From: Gammaproteobacteria bacterium
GTDB lineage: Bacteria; Pseudomonadota; Gammaproteobacteria; UBA4575
Assembly (NCBI GenBank): GCA_014075255.1
Contig: CP046178.1
Location: 72,001 to 136,000, forward strand
DNA: 64,000 nt
Direction of reading: 5' to 3'
The position numbers and the translations under genes are program-made. The notes under the pieces are model-generated. The model ran no database searches. It saw only the letters and a list, made by a program, of their open reading frames with translations, and was not told the origin of the DNA. Shown here piece by piece: positions 58,718 through 64,000 of this stretch. How positions within the stretch are numbered: the first letter of the stretch is position 1; every line of letters starts with the position of its first letter.

Positions 58718-61555
58718 TTAGGTGGCTTTTTTGATCTTAAGAATGTGCTTCAAATATTGGCCCGTTGATGAATTTTTATTGTTAGCAATTTCTTCCGGTG
58801 CACCTTTAGCAACAATAGTGCCGCCACGATGCCCACCTTCAGGGCCAAGATCAATTACCCAGTCTGCTGTTTTGATTACATCTAGATTATGCTCGATGAC
58901 AATAACTGTGTTTCCTTGATCTCTAAGGCGATGTAGTACTTTTAAAAGTTGTTCCACATCATAAAAATGTAATCCAGTGGTTGGTTCGTCTAAGATGTAA
59001 AGTGTGCTGCCAGTACTGCGCTTAGAGAGTTCTCGTGAAAGTTTAACGCGTTGTGCTTCACCGCCTGATAGTGTTGTAGCACTTTGTCCCAGAGTGATAT
59101 AAGACAGTCCTACATCCATAAGTGTATCAAGTTTGCGCTTTACTAATGGTATGGCGTCAAAGAATTCCACAGCATCTTCGACAGTCATTTGTAAAATTTC
59201 ATGAATGTTTTTACCTTTGAAACGTATATCAAGTGTTTCGCGGTTATAGCGTTTGCCATGGCATATGTCACAAGGCACATAAACATCTGGTAGGAAATGC
59301 ATTTCAACTTTAATAACGCCATCTCCTTGGCATGCTTCGCAACGTCCTCCCTTGACATTAAAGCTAAATCTTCCTGGTGAATAACCACGCGAACGTGATT
59401 CTTTAGTATTAGAAAATATCTCTCGAATAGGTGTAAATAAACCGGCATAGGTTGCAGGGTTAGAACGTGGAGTGCGTCCGATTGGACTTTGGCTTATATC
59501 AATTACTTTATCAATTTGATCTAAACCTTTGATATCACTGCATTCTGCTGGAAGAATGCCAGAGCCATGTAAATGCCTCATACAGTACTTATATAATGTT
59601 TCATTAATTAGTGTAGATTTGCCTGATCCCGAAACACCTGAGATTACGGTAAGCAAACCTAGCGGTAATTCAACGGTTACATTTTTTAAATTATTCCCAG
59701 AGGCTTTGACTATCTTTATAGCTTTAGACCTCTGAAAAGGGAGTCTAATTTCAGGAAGTGGAATACTCCTCTTGCCTGAAAGATACTGTCCTGTAAGGGA
59801 AGCTGAGTTGTTCTCAATTTCAGCGGGTGTGCCCTGAGCAATAATTTTACCACCATGTACACCTGCGCCAGGGCCAATATCTAACACATAGTCTGCACTG
59901 CAAATGGCTTCTTCGTCATGCTCAACTACTATTACAGTATTGCCAAGATCTCTGAGATAGTTCAACGTACCGATTAAGCGTTGATTGTCACGTTGGTGCA
60001 AGCCTATTGAAGGTTCGTCGAGAATATAGGTGACGCCGACTAAACCCGAACCAATTTGGCTAGCCAATCGTATACGTTGAGCCTCACCGCCAGATAAAGT
60101 GTCTGCACTGCGATCAAGTGTTAAATAATCTAATCCTACATTGACTAGAAATTTTAGTCGTTCATTGATTTCGTTTATAACTTTCTCACCTACTTTTTCC
60201 AGGTGGCCAGGAAGTTTCAATGAACCAAAAAACGTTAATGCATCCTCTGTAGACCATGAGGTGATAGTGGGAAGGTTGGTTTTTTTAATAAATACACTTC
60301 TAGCTTCAGTATTTAAACGCTCACCGTTACAGCTTTGACAAGTTTGAGTAGTGAGATATTTGCTCAGCTCTTCACGAACCGCGCTGGATTCGGTTTCATT
60401 AAAACGCCGATCCATATTGGGAATAATGCCTTCGAATGTATGCTTGCGCTTATAGGCTTTGCCATTTTCACCAGTATATTTAAACTGTACTTCTTCCTCT
60501 TCACTGCCATACAGAAGAATTTCTTGGGTTTCTTCATCTAGCTCATTATATGCAGACTCGATATCGAATTTATAATGGTCTGCGAGCGATTGAATTAAGT
60601 TAAAATAATAAGCATTGCGTCGATCCCAGCCTCGAATCGCTCCTCCAGCAAGACTGATATCTTCATTGACAATCACTAAATCTGGATCAAAAAACTCTTC
60701 AATACCTAATCCATCGCAATCGCTGCAAGCACCAACAGGATTGTTGAATGAGAATAACCGCGGTTCGAGCTCATTTAAGCTATAGCCGCATTTTGGACAG
60801 GCAAATTTTGCCGAAAATACTAGTTCAGCTTCTTTTGGGTTATCCATAGAGCAAATGATGGCAATATCATCCGCAAGCTTAAGGGCGGTTTCAAAAGATT
60901 CCGCTAAGCGCGACTTTAAGTCTTGTTTGATTTTAAATCTGTCTACAACGACTTCAATGTTATGTTTTTTCCGCAGATCTAATTTGGGCGGCGTGTCCAA
61001 TTCATAAATTTCGCCATCTATACGCGCTCTAATAAATCCCTCTGCCTGTAACTTGCCAAGCAGTTGAACATGCTCGCCTTTTCGGTTCTGTACTACTGGG
61101 GCAAGCAACATGTATTTCTTACCCTCTTCGAAGGAGAGAGCTTTATCCACCATTTGACTGATGGTTTGAGCATGTAAATCAATATTGTGGCTAGGACATC
61201 TTGGGGTACCTGCTCGTGCATACAGCAAGCGAAGATAGTCGTATATTTCGGTAATTGTGCCTACAGTAGATCTAGGGTTGTGGGAGGTGGCTTTTTGCTC
61301 AATGGATATAGAAGGAGATAATCCGTCAATAGAATCTACATCAGGTTTATCCATACGGGCCAAAAATTGACGAGCATAGGCTGATAGCGACTCTACATAG
61401 CGTCGCTGTCCCTCAGCAAAAATGGTGTCAAAGGCTAGAGATGACTTACCTGAGCCTGATAAGCCCGTAATGACAATTAGCTTATCTCTGGGGAGGTTAA
61501 CATCGATGTTTTGTAGGTTATGGGTTCGTGCTCCACGGATACTAATTTCTTTCAT
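58718..61555 (-). CDS. uvrA: Excinuclease ABC subunit UvrA
   Basis: A protein of 945 residues (E. coli 940). Two ABC ATPase modules: Walker [15 protein letters not shown] and [14 protein letters not shown], and signature LSGGEAQR twice. Zinc modules [13 protein letters not shown]...CSDCDG and [13 protein letters not shown]...CDICHG. It recognises DNA lesions and loads UvrB for nucleotide excision repair. Divergent from the glycosyltransferase gene; I saw no convincing LexA box upstream. Confidence 0.99.
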   Translation of the reverse strand: MKEISIRGARTHNLQNIDVNLPRDKLIVITGLSGSGKSSLAFDTIFAEGQRRYVESLSAYARQFLARMDKPDVDSIDGLSPSISIEQKATSHNPRSTVGTITEIYDYLRLLYARAGTPRCPSHNIDLHAQTISQMVDKALSFEEGKKYMLLAPVVQNRKGEHVQLLGKLQAEGFIRARIDGEIYELDTPPKLDLRKKHNIEVVVDRFKIKQDLKSRLAESFETALKLADDIAIICSMDNPKEAELVFSAKFACPKCGYSLNELEPRLFSFNNPVGACSDCDGLGIEEFFDPDLVIVNEDISLAGGAIRGWDRRNAYYFNLIQSLADHYKFDIESAYNELDEETQEILLYGSEEEEVQFKYTGENGKAYKRKHTFEGIIPNMDRRFNETESSAVREELSKYLTTQTCQSCNGERLNTEARSVFIKKTNLPTITSWSTEDALTFFGSLKLPGHLEKVGEKVINEINERLKFLVNVGLDYLTLDRSADTLSGGEAQRIRLASQIGSGLVGVTYILDEPSIGLHQRDNQRLIGTLNYLRDLGNTVIVVEHDEEAICSADYVLDIGPGAGVHGGKIIAQGTPAEIENNSASLTGQYLSGKRSIPLPEIRLPFQRSKAIKIVKASGNNLKNVTVELPLGLLTVISGVSGSGKSTLINETLYKYCMRHLHGSGILPAECSDIKGLDQIDKVIDISQSPIGRTPRSNPATYAGLFTPIREIFSNTKESRSRGYSPGRFSFNVKGGRCEACQGDGVIKVEMHFLPDVYVPCDICHGKRYNRETLDIRFKGKNIHEILQMTVEDAVEFFDAIPLVKRKLDTLMDVGLSYITLGQSATTLSGGEAQRVKLSRELSKRSTGSTLYILDEPTTGLHFYDVEQLLKVLHRLRDQGNTVIVIEHNLDVIKTADWVIDLGPEGGHRGGTIVAKGAPEEIANNKNSSTGQYLKHILKIKKAT

Positions 61556-61726
61556 ATTTTAGGCACATACAAGCAAACAGACTAATATACGGCTTTTTGC
61601 TTCTTGAGTACAAAAATCTAGATGCCTATTTACATGGTATTAGATCAATACTATTTTATTCTTAGCCTATACAGCTTGAGAATGCTGCTGTATATAACAA
61701 TACTAATTCCTATCTTATAAATTTGC

Positions 61727-62908
61727 ATGTCTAGCAATCAGCACTACGTTTTTTTTTCTCGCACTTTGCCCTTCCATGGTATAGGAGGAATGGAAATTGT
61801 CGTATGGGACTTGCTTACAGAGATATCAAGAAGTGGCCAGGGTAGAGTTACAGTTGTAACAACCACTATTCCTGATAAGCCAGAAAAGTTTGTTGAGGAG
61901 GGTGTGAATGTAGTTGCTATACCGGGTGTAAAGCCACGTCGTTATACAAGAAAGTTTTGGAGGCTTTCAGCAGATTACTTTGATCAAAATTTACGTAAAG
62001 ATACGACTTGTGTAGTGAGTGTCGCCATGGGCGCGTGTGGTCTTTTGTTTCAACGCGAACAATTTAGTGATGTGCCAATCGTATGGCAGGCACATGGCTC
62101 TGTTGTAGGTGAAGTGATTTCAAAACTTCGCACAAGGAACCCTATTCAAATTTTAAAGTGTTTAAGACAAATTAAATACTTTATCCGTGAATATAGGGCA
62201 TTAAGAAAAGTTGATAAAATTGTAACTGTAGGAAAAATTGTTGAACGTACTTTTAAAAGTAAACCTTATACGCAATATTTAAATGAAGAAAAAATAATAC
62301 TTATAGAAAATGGAATTGACATACGAAAATTCCATCCTTCATCCACTATTAGAGATGAGTTGCGCAATAAATATAATATATGTCTAGATGGGCCGCTGAT
62401 TATTTCAGCATCAAGACTTATCCTACAAAAAGGCATAACGCAGGGAATTTTAGGATTTCAAAAATTTTTAGAAAAAGTACCGAATGCGCATCTACTTATA
62501 ATCGGAGATGGACCAGATAAGAACAAGTTCCAACAACTGGTCGTAAAGTGCTCATTAGATAATAAAGTGACTTTCGCAGGCGCAAAGCCATATTCTCAAA
62601 TGCCACAATATTTTCAAATGGGAGATATTTTCTTGTTTCCAACATTGAGAGTTGAAGGTGCACCATTGAATATACTTGAAGCACTTGCCACAGGTTTGTC
62701 GGTTGTGGCTTCAGAGTATTTGCATGAATCTCAATGTATTTCGCCATATATCTATATAGTAGATGCTAGAAATGCAGAAGAGGTGGCGAGTGGTCTATTT
62801 AAAGCCCATCAAGCACTTAATCAAAACGTTGTAGAGTTGTCTAAAAAATATTCAATTCAAGGTGTCACGACGGAGTATGTAAACTTATTTGAGAGCTTAA
62901 GTCGCTAA
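61727..62908 (+). CDS. GT4-type glycosyltransferase
   Basis: A protein of 393 residues with a GT-B fold. N-terminal PFHGIGGMEIVVWDLL acceptor-side loop, then IENGIDIRKFHPSS, the donor-site ISASRLILQKGI and LLIIGDGPDKNKF, and the E-x7-E motif in EGAPLNILEALATGLSVVASE. Retaining GT4 enzymes transfer a sugar from a nucleotide donor, here probably for a surface glycan. It sits between uvrA and ssb, where many relatives have a transporter gene or nothing, and is AT-rich. Confidence 0.88.
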   Translation: MSSNQHYVFFSRTLPFHGIGGMEIVVWDLLTEISRSGQGRVTVVTTTIPDKPEKFVEEGVNVVAIPGVKPRRYTRKFWRLSADYFDQNLRKDTTCVVSVAMGACGLLFQREQFSDVPIVWQAHGSVVGEVISKLRTRNPIQILKCLRQIKYFIREYRALRKVDKIVTVGKIVERTFKSKPYTQYLNEEKIILIENGIDIRKFHPSSTIRDELRNKYNICLDGPLIISASRLILQKGITQGILGFQKFLEKVPNAHLLIIGDGPDKNKFQQLVVKCSLDNKVTFAGAKPYSQMPQYFQMGDIFLFPTLRVEGAPLNILEALATGLSVVASEYLHESQCISPYIYIVDARNAEEVASGLFKAHQALNQNVVELSKKYSIQGVTTEYVNLFESLSR

Positions 62909-63025
62909 ATTCATGTTAACTAAAAGTATTATTATCTAAATATATTATTCAGAATATGGTGAGATTTGCGTTATTTGCCCGTAGAATATGTTCATTATAA
63001 AAATCTAAGCACAAGGTGATTCGAG

Positions 63026-63469
63026 ATGGCAAGAGGCGTAAACAAAGTAATATTAGTAGGCAATCTAGGGCAAGATCCAGAAATTAAATACATGCCTAGT
63101 GGTCAAGCTGTTTGCAACATCAGTATTGCCACAACAGAGTCTTGGAATGATAAAACTTCGGGCGAAAAAGTCGAAAAAACTGAATGGCATAGAATCGTAT
63201 TTTTTCGCCGTTTAGCCGAAATTGCTGGTGAGTATCTACGAAAAGGTTCGCAGGTATATGTTGAAGGTCGATTGCAAACCCGTAAGTGGCAAGACCAAGG
63301 CGGTAATGATCGCTACACCACTGAAATTGTTGCAAACGAAATGCAAATGTTAGGTGGTAAAGGTGGTGGTGTAGCTTCTATGCCTGAATCTGGCTCTTCG
63401 TCTTCTCAGCCAGAACCTGCAACGGCTGGCTCGTCCTCTGATGACTTTGATGATGATATTCCATTTTAA
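63026..63469 (+). CDS. ssb: Single-stranded DNA-binding protein
   Basis: A protein of 147 residues (E. coli 178). OB fold from [24 protein letters not shown] with EWHRIVFF, then a short Ser/Gly/Pro linker and the acidic tail DDFDDDIPF, which recruits repair and replication proteins. The linker is shorter than in E. coli. It lies near uvrA as in many gammaproteobacteria, with one gene inserted between. Confidence 0.98.
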   Translation: MARGVNKVILVGNLGQDPEIKYMPSGQAVCNISIATTESWNDKTSGEKVEKTEWHRIVFFRRLAEIAGEYLRKGSQVYVEGRLQTRKWQDQGGNDRYTTEIVANEMQMLGGKGGGVASMPESGSSSSQPEPATAGSSSDDFDDDIPF

Positions 63470-63610
63470 AGATAGAGAAAGAATTGCTTGAATCTAAGTC
63501 ATGATTTTGCAAGAAAGTATTGACTGTTAAACTATAATTTTCAATTCTATTATTTTATCTAAGAGCTAGTATTTTAGTATAAAAGCCTAATCTTATAAAC
63601 TGCATGCAAT

Positions 63611-63635
63611 ATAGCTTTGCTTTTAGCAAAGCTAT
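63611..63635. terminator. Inverted repeat downstream of ssb
   Basis: A ten-pair stem atagctttgc / gcaaagctat with a TTTTA loop, followed by tctta. It may be a weak ssb terminator; the T-tract is short. Confidence 0.45.
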
Positions 63636-63674
63636 TCTTACACATCGTAACTTCCTTAATTCTTTGATATTTGT

Positions 63675-64000
63675 ATGTTATGGAACATGATTGATTCAAT
63701 TTATCTGACTTTAAAGAAATACATTGAAGGTAGAGAGAATGTCAGGAAAATTTTAGCTAATTCAAGCTGGTTATTCGTTGAAAAAGCAATTCGATTGGTA
63801 GTTGGATTGGGTGTGGGTATTCTAGTGGCGCGTTATTTAGGTGTAGAGCAATATGGAATGCTGAGCTATGCAATTGCGATTGTGGCATTATTTTCTTCTA
63901 TTTCAAGTTTAGGTTTAGATGTAATTGTAGTTAAGGAGTTGGTCGAAAAAGATAGTTTGAGTGATATTGTTGATACAGCATTTGTGCTTAAGCTCAGTGC
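63675..64000 (+). CDS. Wzx-type polysaccharide flippase, N-terminal part (runs off window)
   Basis: An open frame continuing beyond the window, 108 codons visible. LANSSWLFVEKAIRLVVGLG and VGILVARYLGVEQYGMLSYA, then ALFSSISSLGLDVIVVKELV, match the first helices of O-antigen/oligosaccharide flippases (MOP superfamily), which move lipid-linked glycans across the inner membrane. The start is ATG 63675 or the in-frame ATG 63687. It suggests that a glycan locus begins here, consistent with the GT4 and FkbM genes nearby and gmd/fcl elsewhere. Confidence 0.82.
   Translation, partial: MLWNMIDSIYLTLKKYIEGRENVRKILANSSWLFVEKAIRLVVGLGVGILVARYLGVEQYGMLSYAIAIVALFSSISSLGLDVIVVKELVEKDSLSDIVDTAFVLKLS

Noticed and set aside
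61668-61703. Possible LexA (SOS) box upstream of uvrA
   Set aside because: CTGTATATAACAATAC matches only the left half of CTGT-N8-ACAG, and the nearby TATACAG...CTGTATA repeat has the half sites in the wrong orientation.

Overview
The window is one contiguous piece of a gammaproteobacterial chromosome, AT-rich (roughly 40-45 % GC by eye), running from the 3' end of an rRNA operon to an SSB gene. The gene order birA-coaX-SPOR protein-tRNAs-tuf-tRNA-Trp-secE-nusG-rplKAJL-rpoBC-rpsLG-fusA-tuf-rpsJ...rpoA-rplQ-(insert)-uvrA-(insert)-ssb is a gammaproteobacterial arrangement. A DsrE/TusA/sulfide-quinone-reductase-like/DUF1641 cluster hints at inorganic sulfur metabolism. Genus or family cannot be named from the sequence alone.

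Layout. 1-1120: 3' part of 23S rRNA, 5S rRNA, its terminator, then a hairpin-rich GC block ending in a second copy of the 5S 3' tail with its own terminator. 1179-15240: mixed accessory and housekeeping genes. These are a permuted papain-like (C92) protein, a secreted protein with a Cys/His/Asp arrangement, a lipoprotein truncated hemoglobin, uup, mnmH(selU), a DUF3047 protein, a MetX-like hydrolase, gmd and fcl for GDP-L-fucose, a variant hisI, an MscS channel, a 58-residue zf-CHCC protein and the sulfur cluster. 15261-20876: glnS (with a triplicated 3' end), a DUF3465 protein, a lytic transglycosylase, and birA (no DNA-binding domain) with coaX and a SPOR protein.

21014-26840: tRNA-Thr(UGU), then three accessory genes with a heme theme (a secreted protein with a C-terminal CXXCH cytochrome domain, a two-repeat lipoprotein, a DUF3445 heme-dependent N-demethylase family protein), then tRNA-Tyr, tRNA-Gly, tRNA-Thr(GGU), tuf and tRNA-Trp. 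26898-57709: the uninterrupted transcription/translation supercluster secE-nusG, L11-L1-L10-L12, rpoBC, str operon, a second tuf identical to the first, S10, spc and alpha operons, with all expected genes including the small rpmJ. Promoters and leader RNA hairpins can be seen before rpsL, rplC and rpsM, and an L10-type leader before rplJ.

57725-64000: uvrA and ssb, the usual downstream neighbours, interleaved with glycan genes: an FkbM methyltransferase, a GT4 glycosyltransferase and the start of a Wzx-type flippase that runs off the window. Together with gmd/fcl they suggest a decorated surface polysaccharide. No CRISPR array, insertion sequence, integrase or phage gene was seen. The least ordinary parts are the cytochrome-fusion cassette in the tRNA-tuf locus, the sulfur cluster with its cysteine-poor SQR-like protein, the HisI with a changed zinc-ligand motif, the duplicated 5S tail, the repeated glnS end, and the structured leaders of the ribosomal operons.
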